DNA from: an uncultured Collinsella sp.
GTDB taxonomy: Bacteria; Actinomycetota; Coriobacteriia; Coriobacteriales; Coriobacteriaceae
Assembly (NCBI GenBank): GCA_937958315.1
Contig: CALFGH010000039.1
Location: 1-14,592 of the forward strand
Direction: 5' to 3'
Length of the DNA stretch: 14,592 bases
The notes beneath the pieces are model-generated. The model was not told the DNA's origin. It ran no database searches and worked only from the letters and a program-made list of their open reading frames with translations. Shown piece by piece: positions 8,019 through 14,592 of the stretch (position 1 is its first letter; each line of letters begins with the position of its first letter). Both the position numbers and the translations under genes were made by a program.

Positions 8019-9038
8019 CTATCCCAACTGGAAGAACAACGCGAGGCCCAGGGCTCCGAAGGCCGCGGCGACAATCCAAAAACGGATGACGACCTTGGTC
8101 TCGGCCCAGCCCTTCTTTTCGAAATGATGGTGAATGGGCGCCATGAGAAAGACGCGCTTGTGCGTAAAGTGGAAGTAGACGACCTGAATCATGACCGACA
8201 GAGTCTCGACGATAAACAGGCCGCCGATGATGAGGGAAACGACCTCGGTGTTGGTGATGATGGAGGTGCAGGCAAAAGCGGCGCCCAGCGCCAGCGAGCC
8301 GGTATCACCCATAAAAATGCTCGCCGGATAGCAGTTGAACCACAAAAAGCCCAGGCAGGCGCCAGCGCACGCCGTGCAGAAGATGGACAGGTTCACATCG
8401 CCGTGCAAAAACGCCATGGCAGCCATGGCCAGCATGGCGATCATGGAGGTGCCGCCGGCAAGGCCGTCCAAGCCGTCGGTGAGGTTTACGGCGTTGGAAA
8501 GGCCCGCGATCATCAGCCAGCAAAAGACAAGGTAGAGCCACGGAAAAGAGAGGCCGCAAATGGTGGTCGAGAGCACGCCAAGGTCGATCGTCAGGCCACC
8601 GGGGAAACGAATCTCGGGGGCGACGCCGCACCAGTTGACAGCAAGCACGGTAAAGGTAACGCAGATGAGGGTAAGGCCAATCATCTTGGCGTGAGGCGTC
8701 AGGCCGAGCGAGCGGCCGTGCGTGACAGAAGTCAGGTCGTCGATGAGGCCAAGAACGCCGGTTGCCAGCGTGGCGAGCAGCACAAGCACGAGCTCGGTGG
8801 TGAGCTTTCCCATCAAAAGGCAGGTCAGCGAAACGGCAACCAGGATGATGACGCCACCCATGGTGGGCGTGCCCTGCTTAATCAGGTGACGCTTGGGGCC
8901 ATCGGCGCGAACCTGCTGGCCGATGCCCTCGACCTTCAGGAGCTTAATCCACCACGGCATAAGCAGCATCGCGATGACGGCGGCGATGCCCAATCCCAAA
9001 AATGCCTGGTACGTAGGATACGAAGGATTGCCGAACAT
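8019..9038 (-). CDS. mraY: Phospho-N-acetylmuramoyl-pentapeptide-transferase MraY
   Basis: MraY is the polytopic membrane enzyme that moves phospho-MurNAc-pentapeptide from UDP to undecaprenyl phosphate, forming lipid I. The 339-residue protein has about ten hydrophobic segments and the family motifs GTPTMGG (56-62), IDDL with the Asp pair (Asp100, Asp101), NAVNLTDGLDGLAGG (182-196), FMGDTGSL with Asp245, and PIHHHFEKKGWAETKVVIRFW (301-321) with the histidine triad (303-305). All expected catalytic and Mg-binding positions appear intact. It begins only 3 bases after the murF stop, and its ribosome binding sequence, if any (a GGAAGG more than 10 bases upstream), is inside murF, so translation is likely coupled. 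Confidence 0.97.
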   Translation of the reverse strand: MFGNPSYPTYQAFLGLGIAAVIAMLLMPWWIKLLKVEGIGQQVRADGPKRHLIKQGTPTMGGVIILVAVSLTCLLMGKLTTELVLVLLATLATGVLGLIDDLTSVTHGRSLGLTPHAKMIGLTLICVTFTVLAVNWCGVAPEIRFPGGLTIDLGVLSTTICGLSFPWLYLVFCWLMIAGLSNAVNLTDGLDGLAGGTSMIAMLAMAAMAFLHGDVNLSIFCTACAGACLGFLWFNCYPASIFMGDTGSLALGAAFACTSIITNTEVVSLIIGGLFIVETLSVMIQVVYFHFTHKRVFLMAPIHHHFEKKGWAETKVVIRFWIVAAAFGALGLALFFQLG

Positions 9039-9041
9039 GGG

Positions 9042-10466
9042 CTAGCACACACCTTCCACAAAGCGATCGAGCTCAACGAAGCGTGAGCCCTTGACCAGCA
9101 CGACATCATGCTGCTCAAGAGCGCCGCCCATACGGTCGAGCACCTGCTGATAGTCGGAGAACACCTGAATGCGGTCCTCATCCATACCCATCATGCGCGC
9201 GGCCTCGGCCATACGCTGGGCAAGCTCACCGCCGACACATGCGAGCATATCGAGCTTCTTGGCCGCCGCATAGGCGCCCACCAGCTCATGCATGCGAGGA
9301 GCCTCGTCGCCCATCTCGCCCATCTCGCCCAGAACCGCCATGCGCGAACCCGTGCACGAAAGCGAACACAGCAGGTCGAGGCCGGCTGCCATCGATTCGG
9401 CACTGGCGTTATATGAGTCGTCGATGACGCGAGCGCCGCTCTTGGCGCGCTTGATTTCCTGGCGATGCCCGGTAATCGTAAGACCCCTAAAGGCGGCATC
9501 GATCTGCTCGGGCGTCACGCCAAGACGATAGGCAACCGCCGCGGCCTTGACGGCATTGGGAACGGACTGCGTGCCGGGAATGGCAAGCAGTGTGTCGATA
9601 GTCTCGCCCAAGCCAAAATCGAGCGTAAAGACCGGGCGTCCCTCGTCATCAATGCGAATGTCGCACGCACGGACCTCATCGTCGTCCGAGACGCCCGCAA
9701 GCATCACGTCGACGCCCGCAGGCGCGGCAAAGGTGTCGCGGATGAACGGGGTAAAGTCGTCCTCACCACCCAAAACCAGCAACGGGAGAAGGTCTCCGGC
9801 GGCGCACATGCCGCCAACAATCTCGGATTTGGCACGAGCGATATTCTCGCGACTGCCCAGAATACCGATATGGGAGGTGCCGATCTTGGTCACGATGGCA
9901 AGGTTGGGATTGGCGGACTGAGACATGCGCTCAATCTCGTGGAAATGGTTCATGCCCATCTCGAGCACCAGAACCTCGGTGTCGGCAGGGGCCGCCAGCA
10001 CCGTGAGCGGCATACCGATCAGGTTGTTGTAGTTACCCTTGGTTGCCCAAACGCGATAGCGCTTGGCGAGCACCGCGGCGAGCACGTCCTTGGTTGTCGT
10101 CTTGCCGATAGAGCCGGTAATGCCAATTACCAGGCAGCCAAGCTCCAAACGATAAGCGTGAGCCAGGCGCAGCAAAAACTCCTCGGGGTCATCGGTATGC
10201 AGGATGGCGCAGCCCTTCTCATGGGCCAGCGAAAGCAGCTCGGCATCGGGCTCGCGCGTCATCACTACGGCGCCGGCACCCGACTCGATGGCACGGGAAG
10301 CAAAGTCGTTGCCGTCGACCTTTTCACCCGGGAAGGCGACGAATATCGTGCCCTCCTCAACCTGGCGCGAGTCGATAACGCAACCGCGGCATACCCGATC
10401 GGCTTCTCCCGTCACGGTTCGGGCCCCTGTTGCGGCCGCGAGATTGTTGACGGCGATCTCTATCAT
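9042..10466 (-). CDS. murF: UDP-N-acetylmuramoyl-tripeptide--D-alanyl-D-alanine ligase MurF
   Basis: MurF is the cytoplasmic ATP-dependent ligase that adds D-Ala-D-Ala to the UDP-MurNAc-tripeptide, completing the pentapeptide used by MraY. The 474-residue product has an N-terminal substrate domain with VIDSRQVEEGTIFVAFPGEKVDGNDF (30-55), the P-loop TGSIGKTTTKD (117-127), GNYNNLIGMP (144-153), EMGMNHFHEI (169-178), DDSYNASAESM (349-359) and VLGEMGEMGDEAP in the C-terminal domain. GNYNN and DDSYNA identify MurF rather than MurE. AGGGGAG five bases before the ATG (10478-10472) fixes the start. It follows ftsI by 123 bp; murE, often found between these two genes, is absent. MraY follows at 3 bp. 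Confidence 0.96.
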   Translation of the reverse strand: MIEIAVNNLAAATGARTVTGEADRVCRGCVIDSRQVEEGTIFVAFPGEKVDGNDFASRAIESGAGAVVMTREPDAELLSLAHEKGCAILHTDDPEEFLLRLAHAYRLELGCLVIGITGSIGKTTTKDVLAAVLAKRYRVWATKGNYNNLIGMPLTVLAAPADTEVLVLEMGMNHFHEIERMSQSANPNLAIVTKIGTSHIGILGSRENIARAKSEIVGGMCAAGDLLPLLVLGGEDDFTPFIRDTFAAPAGVDVMLAGVSDDDEVRACDIRIDDEGRPVFTLDFGLGETIDTLLAIPGTQSVPNAVKAAAVAYRLGVTPEQIDAAFRGLTITGHRQEIKRAKSGARVIDDSYNASAESMAAGLDLLCSLSCTGSRMAVLGEMGEMGDEAPRMHELVGAYAAAKKLDMLACVGGELAQRMAEAARMMGMDEDRIQVFSDYQQVLDRMGGALEQHDVVLVKGSRFVELDRFVEGVC

Positions 10467-10589
10467 TGCAGCTCCCCTGTAAACCTAATAATGCTATCGG
10501 CGTATTGTATCCCAGCGCCGCCTACGCGTGGTGCAGGGCGTGTGAACAACCCGGATTAACCGACTGGCCATTTCATAGATAGTAACCCC

Positions 10590-12455
10590 CTACTTGGTGC
10601 GCGGGATACCCAACACGTCAAGCGCACTGGCCATAATGGACTGGAACGGCACTGCGGCGGCATCGGAGCCTGACGGGGTTCCGTCAAGGGTGATATAGCA
10701 CAGGACCTTGGGCGACTGCGCCGGGGCAAACCCCATAAAAGACGACATGTAGTTCTCTTTGAGGTAGCCGCCGTTCTCATCGGCGCGCTCGGCCGTACCG
10801 GTCTTGCCCGCCACGTCGTAGCCGTCCACCGCGCCGCCAACGCCCGTTCCCTCGGCAACGACCGTCTGCATACACGATGTCACCTGCGAGGCGGCCTCCT
10901 CGGAAATCGCACGCTCGCCTTCGCCCCAGTCCTTCTCATCGCCCTTGCTGGACTTATAGAAGTGCGGCGTCATCATCACGCCGCCGTTCGCGATGCCGCC
11001 CACGGCACGTGCGACCTCAATCGGCGAGACGGACAGCGCCTGGCCAAAGCTCATAGCACCCAAGGTGGCGCCATCGTACTGATCGCGTTCCTTGACGATG
11101 CCCAGGCTCTCACCCGGAAAATCGACACCTGAGCTATGACCGATACCCCACTTGTCCACATAGGTGGCAAAATCATCGGCACCGATCTTGCGCCCCACCA
11201 GGACAAAACCGACATTGGACGAACGGCGCATCATCTCGCGTACGTCCATTGTCATGGTGTAGTCACGCTTGTCGGCATCGGTAACGGTATCGTCGCCCAC
11301 CTTGATACTCGCGGGGACCTCAAACGATGTACTCGTGCGCACAACGCCCAAATCAAATCCGGCGCCCGCAACCAGCGTCTTAAAGACCGATCCGGGCTCG
11401 TAGGCATCCGTCACCAGACGAAGGTTCATGTCCTCGGTCTTGGCGTTTTCCAAATTGGTCTGGTCGTAGGTCGGATACGAGCAGGCGGCCAGGATCTCCC
11501 CAGTCGTCGGGTCGGTCACCAGGGCCGACCCGTTTTTGGCCTTCGTCTTCTCGACCGCCTCGGCCAAGGCATCTTCCGCGGCACGCTGAATGTTGACGTC
11601 GATCGTCGTCACGATGTCCACGCCATCGATCGCGGCAACCTTTTTATAGGCACCGCCCGCGATGTAGCCGCCATCTCTTGCACGCTCGCGCACAAGAGAG
11701 CCATTCGTTCCGGTCAGAAGCTCATCGTATTGTTTTTCGAGTCCCGTCAGACCAGTGTTGTCCACGTTCACGACGCCCAGCACCTGAGAAGCCAGGTTTC
11801 CATACGGGTAAACCCGCTTCATCGCCTGCTCAAAGAGCACGCCGGGTAGATTCTTCTTTTCCAGGGCGGCAGCGTCATCCTCGTCGACCTGGCGCTTGAT
11901 ATACACCCAGGAACCATCAGACAGCACCAGCTTGCGGCAGGTCTTTTTATCGATACCGGTAGCCTTGACCAGCGCCGAGACCGTCTTGTCGACGTCCTCG
12001 ATAAGCTGAGGGTTCACGGCGACATTGCGGCATTCGACCGACGACGTCAGCACGTTGCCGTTGCGGTCGTAGATAGTGCCACGTTTGGCATAGAGCGTCT
12101 GTGAAAGCAGGCGACGCGCGTCCGCACGCTCGCGCAGCTTGTCAGCATTCACGATCTGGTATTCGGCAAGACGGAAGACGCCCGCGGCAAGGCCAACCCC
12201 GATACAGCCCATAACGACATCGCGGCGAGGCAGCGGCGTTCCCGTAACCCATTCAGACGACGACCCCTTGCGCGCGCCCGTATTGCGCACCCGAGGTCCG
12301 CCCGAGCCACGAAGACGCGACGCAGGGTCGTTGCCATAGGACGGCCCCGCGTTGTAAGATGGCCGACCCGTTCCTTGATAACCAGAACGTCCCCGCGAGG
12401 AGGGACGTCCAGACCCGTGGCTCCCGTCGGAACCGCGGCGATAGTCATTTGTCAT
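10590..12455 (-). CDS. ftsI: Septal class B penicillin-binding protein / peptidoglycan D,D-transpeptidase FtsI (PBP3 type)
   Basis: FtsI crosslinks septal peptidoglycan as the transpeptidase partner of FtsW. The 621-residue protein has a Gly/Ser/Arg-rich cytoplasmic tail (1-78), one transmembrane helix (about 79-98), a PBP dimerisation/pedestal region starting RRLLSQTLYAKRGTIYDRNG (114-133), and a transpeptidase domain with SVFK (nucleophile Ser356, Lys359), SSN (412-414) and KTGT (551-554). No PASTA domain follows, and the protein ends soon after the transpeptidase fold. The tail carries near repeats GSGRPSS (14-20) and GTGRPSY (28-34), and the segment from Asp43 to Arg57 matches the FtsW tail end. 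The start, 18 bp after ftsL, has only a weak ribosome binding site, so coupling with ftsL is likely. Confidence 0.96.
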   Translation of the reverse strand: MTNDYRRGSDGSHGSGRPSSRGRSGYQGTGRPSYNAGPSYGNDPASRLRGSGGPRVRNTGARKGSSSEWVTGTPLPRRDVVMGCIGVGLAAGVFRLAEYQIVNADKLRERADARRLLSQTLYAKRGTIYDRNGNVLTSSVECRNVAVNPQLIEDVDKTVSALVKATGIDKKTCRKLVLSDGSWVYIKRQVDEDDAAALEKKNLPGVLFEQAMKRVYPYGNLASQVLGVVNVDNTGLTGLEKQYDELLTGTNGSLVRERARDGGYIAGGAYKKVAAIDGVDIVTTIDVNIQRAAEDALAEAVEKTKAKNGSALVTDPTTGEILAACSYPTYDQTNLENAKTEDMNLRLVTDAYEPGSVFKTLVAGAGFDLGVVRTSTSFEVPASIKVGDDTVTDADKRDYTMTMDVREMMRRSSNVGFVLVGRKIGADDFATYVDKWGIGHSSGVDFPGESLGIVKERDQYDGATLGAMSFGQALSVSPIEVARAVGGIANGGVMMTPHFYKSSKGDEKDWGEGERAISEEAASQVTSCMQTVVAEGTGVGGAVDGYDVAGKTGTAERADENGGYLKENYMSSFMGFAPAQSPKVLCYITLDGTPSGSDAAAVPFQSIMASALDVLGIPRTK

Positions 12456-12473
12456 ACTCAGCTACCGTCTTAT

Positions 12474-12944
12474 TTACTGAGCGGCCGCAGTCGAGCTAGC
12501 GCCCGCGGCTGCATCCTGCGAAAAGTCAAGCGTAACGCTCTCGCTGGGCTCCACCATGCCATAGGCACCCGCAAGATCGCGAATGCGCGTGTCGGCACCA
12601 TAGACCGAATGCATGACCTCAAGGTTAGAACTCTCGTCGGTCGCCTTCTCGAGCGTGTTGGTAAGCTCTGCGTTGCCGTTAAGCACCTGGGCCGTAACAC
12701 CGGCAAGCGCCACGCGCGCGACACCGATCGTCATGAAGACAGCCGCAATGATGCAAACCGTTTTAAGAACGCTCATGAAAACCGGGCTTACCGCCTGGTT
12801 TGCCTGACGGCCCGCGCCCGTGTAGACATCAAAACGCGGCGTGCGTTGCTCACGAGGGGCAACGGGCGCCTGCGGTGCCTCGCGGTAGGCGGGCATGGCG
12901 TTCATATCATAGGCGAGTGCTGCGTTTGAGGTGTTATAGCCCAT
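12474..12944 (-). CDS. ftsL: Cell division protein FtsL-like (bitopic divisome subunit)
   Basis: This 156-residue protein has the FtsL layout: a cytoplasmic N-terminus of about 53 residues rich in Pro/Ala/Arg, one transmembrane helix (about 55-82, SVLKTVCIIAAVFMTIGVARVAL core), and a short extracytoplasmic heptad-like segment (about 85-112). It then has IRDLAGAYGMVEPSES (121-136), resembling the conserved I-xx-A-xx-LGM-xx-P segment of FtsL. It ends in a low-complexity Ala/Ser tail. FtsL with FtsB (DivIC) and FtsQ activates FtsW-FtsI. Its place between rsmH and ftsI is the standard ftsL locus, which carries much of the weight because FtsL diverges fast. GGGAGG (12959-12954) lies 9 bases before the ATG. 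A DivIC/FtsB-like protein is the alternative, but the locus argues for FtsL. Confidence 0.85.
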   Translation of the reverse strand: MGYNTSNAALAYDMNAMPAYREAPQAPVAPREQRTPRFDVYTGAGRQANQAVSPVFMSVLKTVCIIAAVFMTIGVARVALAGVTAQVLNGNAELTNTLEKATDESSNLEVMHSVYGADTRIRDLAGAYGMVEPSESVTLDFSQDAAAGASSTAAAQ

Positions 12945-13034
12945 GATATGCCGCCTCCCATCCCGAGTACGTTGGTAGTGTGTTTAATCTTCGTTTATGG
13001 TGCGAGCGGGAGGTCCAATTTCGCGCGGTCGCGC
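12945..13034 (-). promoter_or_regulatory. rsmH-ftsL leader with a possible ribosome-binding-site-sequestering pairing
   Basis: On the minus strand the ftsL ribosome binding site GGGAGG (12959-12954) is exactly complementary to CCTCCC at 13013-13008, 48 bases upstream, and a flanking G-U pair could extend the helix. Such pairing would hide the site in the transcript. I see no promoter with both elements in this 90-bp gap and no T-run that would make a terminator. Complementarity to a purine-rich ribosome binding site can arise by chance, so this is a weak call. Confidence 0.2.
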
Positions 13035-14000
13035 CTACAGGCGCTGCGCCACGCGGATTTTGGCTGATCTCGCCCGAGGGTTGCGCGCAACCTCATCGGG
13101 TTGGGCAACCAAGGGTTTGCGGGTGATGACCTTGAGTATCGGCACGTTGCCGCACACGCACACCGGAATCTCCGGCGGGCACGTGCACCCCTGGCTCATC
13201 TCCTTAAAGTGGTTCTTTACGATACGGTCCTCGAGCGAGTGATACGAGATGACGCAGATACGTCCGCCCGGGTTGAGCCACCTGGTGGCGGCGTCAAGCC
13301 CCCTCTCGAGCACATCGAGCTCGTGGTTGACCTCGATGCGAATGGCCTGGAAGCTCTTCTTGGCCGGGTGTCCACCATGCCGACGAGCGGCAGCCGGAAT
13401 GCCAGCCTTGATGATCTCGACAAATTGACCGGTGGTTTCGATCGGTTCTTGCTCGCGACGGCGCACGATCTCGCGCGCAATCTGCGAGGCGAACTTCTCT
13501 TCGCCATAGACGCGTAGAATCCGGGCGAGGTCGTGTTCGTTATAGGTGTTGATGACCTCAGCTGCGTTTAGGGTGTTGTTACCCGGATCCATCCGCATGT
13601 CCAATAGGGCATCTTCGTTATACGAAAAGCCCCTGCCAGGGATATCGAGTTGCGGTGACGAAACACCCAAGTCAAACAGGAAGCCATCGACCCCGGGCAC
13701 CTCGGCCGAGCAAAGCAGCTCGTCCAAGTCGCCGAAGTTGCCCTTCAGCAGCTGGTGCGGGACGCCGGGAACCTCGCGGTCCAGACGGGCGCCAGCGGCC
13801 TCGAGGGCCATGTCGTCCTGATCGACGCCGAGCAAAAGGCCCGTCTCCCCCACCTGCGCGGCCATCTTTACCGAATGGCCGGCACCGCCAAGGGTGCAAT
13901 CGCAGACAACGGAGCCGCTCTTGAGCTGCAGCGACTCAAGCACTTCGCCGAGCATGACAGGTTCATGCCGATATTCTTGTGTCAAGATCCCACGCTCCAT
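13035..14000 (-). CDS. rsmH: 16S rRNA (cytosine1402-N4)-methyltransferase RsmH (MraW)
   Basis: RsmH uses S-adenosylmethionine to N4-methylate C1402 of 16S rRNA in the decoding centre. The 321-residue protein shows HEPVMLGEVLE (12-22), the SAM motif VVCDCTLGGAGHS (31-43), GVDQDDMAL (58-66), LFDLGVSSPQLD (108-119), the substrate region HPAKKSFQAIRIEVNHEL (211-228), ISYHSLEDRIVK (251-262) and the terminal NPRARSAKIR (307-316). The CTCP...CVCG cysteine cluster (272-283) is common in the family. The ATG, 20 bp after mraZ, has a poor ribosome binding site. A TTG at codon 6 (13985) has GGAG nine bases upstream and would still leave the conserved region intact, so the true start is uncertain by five codons. 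It is the second gene of the operon. Confidence 0.96.
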   Translation of the reverse strand: MERGILTQEYRHEPVMLGEVLESLQLKSGSVVCDCTLGGAGHSVKMAAQVGETGLLLGVDQDDMALEAAGARLDREVPGVPHQLLKGNFGDLDELLCSAEVPGVDGFLFDLGVSSPQLDIPGRGFSYNEDALLDMRMDPGNNTLNAAEVINTYNEHDLARILRVYGEEKFASQIAREIVRRREQEPIETTGQFVEIIKAGIPAAARRHGGHPAKKSFQAIRIEVNHELDVLERGLDAATRWLNPGGRICVISYHSLEDRIVKNHFKEMSQGCTCPPEIPVCVCGNVPILKVITRKPLVAQPDEVARNPRARSAKIRVAQRL

Positions 14001-14020
14001 CCGTTACTCGTGCCTTGCCC

Positions 14021-14455
14021 TTACGAGAAGAAGAGGTCAAGCAGAGCCTCGTCGTCATCGTCCTCATCGGCCGCGGCGCGGTCCCAAACCTCAAGGTGGT
14101 CGTAGTTACCCACAACCGTGACCTCGCGGTCAAGGTTCGCCTGCTTGCGGAGAGACTCAGAAAGACCGATACGACCGGCGCTGTCCACATCCATCGACGT
14201 GGTGCGCTTGTTGATCGCCCTCATGAGCTTCTGGTCGTTGATGTCACGCGGGTTAAAACCCTCGTGGCCCTCACGACCCGCGAAGAGTCCTTCGACCCAC
14301 TTATCGAAGGCCTCGGCAGAGAACACGTACAGAGCATCGACATCCAGGGCTTTGAACACGCGAACGTGCTCTCCAAGCTCCTCGCGAAGGGGTGCAGGCA
14401 GGGACAGACGACCTTTTGCATCGAGATTGCGCTCGTATGCACCAGTCATTCCCAT
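14021..14455 (-). CDS. mraZ: Transcriptional regulator MraZ
   Basis: MraZ is a small ring-forming DNA-binding protein that, in E. coli, represses its own dcw operon by binding TGGGN repeats in the promoter. The 144-residue product has the two AbrB-like half domains: GAYERNLDAKGRLSLPAPLR (5-24) and DSAGRIGLSESLRKQANL (91-108) followed by VVGNYDHLEVWD (114-125). The C-terminus is a strongly acidic patch (DEDDDDE, 130-136) ending in LLDLFFS. The ATG at 14455 has GGGAGG six bases upstream; an ATG two codons later is less well placed. It is the first gene of the cluster, and TGGGG repeats lie upstream of its promoter, which fits autoregulation. Confidence 0.95.
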   Translation of the reverse strand: MGMTGAYERNLDAKGRLSLPAPLREELGEHVRVFKALDVDALYVFSAEAFDKWVEGLFAGREGHEGFNPRDINDQKLMRAINKRTTSMDVDSAGRIGLSESLRKQANLDREVTVVGNYDHLEVWDRAAADEDDDDEALLDLFFS

Positions 14456-14491
14456 GTGCGCCCTCCCCTCGGTTACTCAGATGGCACGTAC

Positions 14492-14508
14492 GCGGGGAAC
14501 CACCCCGC
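14492..14508. promoter_or_regulatory. Inverted repeat IR2 in the mraZ 5' leader
   Basis: On the minus strand this reads GCGGGG-TGGTT-CCCCGC: a 6-bp perfect stem around a 5-base centre. Its core GGGGTGGTTCCCC is identical to IR1, 37 bp upstream centre to centre. It would lie roughly 10 to 25 bases after the predicted start site, between promoter and ribosome binding site. It could act as a DNA operator half of a pair or as a hairpin in the transcript. I do not recognise a regulator with this site. Confidence 0.65.
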
Positions 14509-14523
14509 CTGTCGACGTCATTA

Positions 14524-14552
14524 ATAATATGGGGAACCACCCCATTTTTCAA
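14524..14552 (-). promoter_or_regulatory. Predicted main promoter of the mraZ/dcw operon
   Basis: Minus-strand -35 TTGAAA (14552-14547) and -10 TATTAT (14529-14524) are each one base from the sigma-70 consensus and separated by exactly 17 bp. The predicted start is near 14517, giving a leader of about 60 bases to the mraZ ATG. The spacer is almost filled by the inverted repeat IR1. This is the best promoter match I found in the window, and it sits where the operon promoter is expected. Confidence 0.7.
14529..14545. promoter_or_regulatory. Inverted repeat IR1 inside the mraZ promoter spacer
   Basis: On the minus strand this reads ATGGGG-TGGTT-CCCCAT: a 6-bp perfect stem around the same TGGTT centre as IR2. 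The two outer pairs differ from IR2 (AT/AT against GC/GC) yet pairing is kept on both sides. It lies between the -35 and -10 elements and overlaps the first base of the -10, the position of a repressor operator. The regulator is unknown to me. Confidence 0.65.
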
Positions 14553-14571
14553 CACCTTTCCCCCCCCCTTC

Positions 14572-14586
14572 CCCCACTCCCCCCCA
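14572..14586 (-). promoter_or_regulatory. Candidate MraZ-binding TGGGG repeats
   Basis: On the minus strand TGGGG occurs at 14586-14582 and again at 14576-14572, start to start exactly 10 bp. This matches the TGGGN-N5-TGGGN spacing described for MraZ boxes of E. coli. The next 10-bp position (14566-14562) reads GGGGG, matching four of five. They lie about 20 bp upstream of the -35. The tract is very G-rich, so the match is less informative than it looks, and the site may continue beyond the window edge. Confidence 0.4.
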
Positions 14587-14592
14587 CCACTC

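Noticed and set aside
6924..9086. A 720-codon open frame on the plus strand across murD and mraY
   Set aside because: It lies antisense to two genes whose every family motif is intact, has no recognisable domain, and is expected from GC-rich codon use on the opposite strand.
9465..10559. A 364-codon plus-strand open frame opposite murF
   Set aside because: Antisense shadow of murF with no domain; same explanation. The 312-codon frame at 2974-3912 opposite murC was rejected likewise.
10467..10589. Promoter or short gene between ftsI and murF
   Set aside because: TACAAT has no acceptable -35 at 16-18 bp, and the six-codon ATG frame after the ftsI stop has no properly spaced ribosome binding site.
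13031..13044. Hairpin gcgcc-taca-ggcgc over the rsmH stop codon as a terminator
   Set aside because: The stem is only 5 bp and no T-run follows on the minus strand, so it is not a credible intrinsic terminator.

Overview
The window carries a division and cell wall (dcw) cluster with every gene on the minus strand, so transcription runs from the right edge (14592) to the left edge (1). In transcription order the genes are mraZ, rsmH (mraW), an ftsL-like gene, ftsI (class B PBP), murF, mraY, murD, ftsW, murG, murC, murB, ftsQ and the first 39 codons of ftsZ. The GC-rich coding sequence, murB between murC and ftsQ, direct ftsQ-ftsZ adjacency without ftsA, and long disordered cytoplasmic tails on the divisome membrane proteins suggest a high-GC Gram-positive. 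My best guess is a member of the Coriobacteriia (Collinsella-like); this is inference from gene order and protein style, not from a search.

Right edge (14456-14592): the mraZ control region. It has a G-rich tract with two TGGGG repeats at 10-bp phase (candidate MraZ boxes), a good sigma-70-type promoter (TTGAAA-17 bp-TATTAT), and two 17-bp inverted repeats with an identical GGGGTGGTTCCCC core. One repeat fills the promoter spacer and the other lies just after the predicted start site. Their outer base pairs differ by paired, symmetry-preserving changes. This is the least explained structure in the window.

Centre (316-14455): twelve complete genes with short gaps or overlaps (ftsW/murG overlap 11 bp, murB/ftsQ overlap 44 bp, mraY 3 bp after murF), consistent with one main operon and translational coupling. 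MurB, MurC, MurD and MurF build UDP-MurNAc-pentapeptide. MraY and MurG turn it into lipid II. FtsW polymerises and FtsI crosslinks at the septum under FtsQ/FtsL control, on the FtsZ scaffold. murE, ddl, murA and ftsA are not present here. Gaps of about 90-125 bp before ftsL, murF and murC could hold internal promoters, but I see no convincing one there.

Left edge (118-315): a 198-bp AT-rich intergenic region before ftsZ with a plausible promoter and small repeats, suggesting separate control of ftsZ.

Main observations beyond the standard cluster: (1) the paired inverted repeats at the mraZ promoter; (2) a motif of the form DP-x-x-RLR-(3-4)-GPRVR shared by the cytoplasmic C-terminal tail of FtsW and the cytoplasmic N-terminal tail of its partner FtsI, written with different codons in almost every shared position; (3) a roughly 155-residue, almost purely basic KP/RP-rich tail on FtsQ. 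No tRNA, rRNA, CRISPR array or mobile element was seen.
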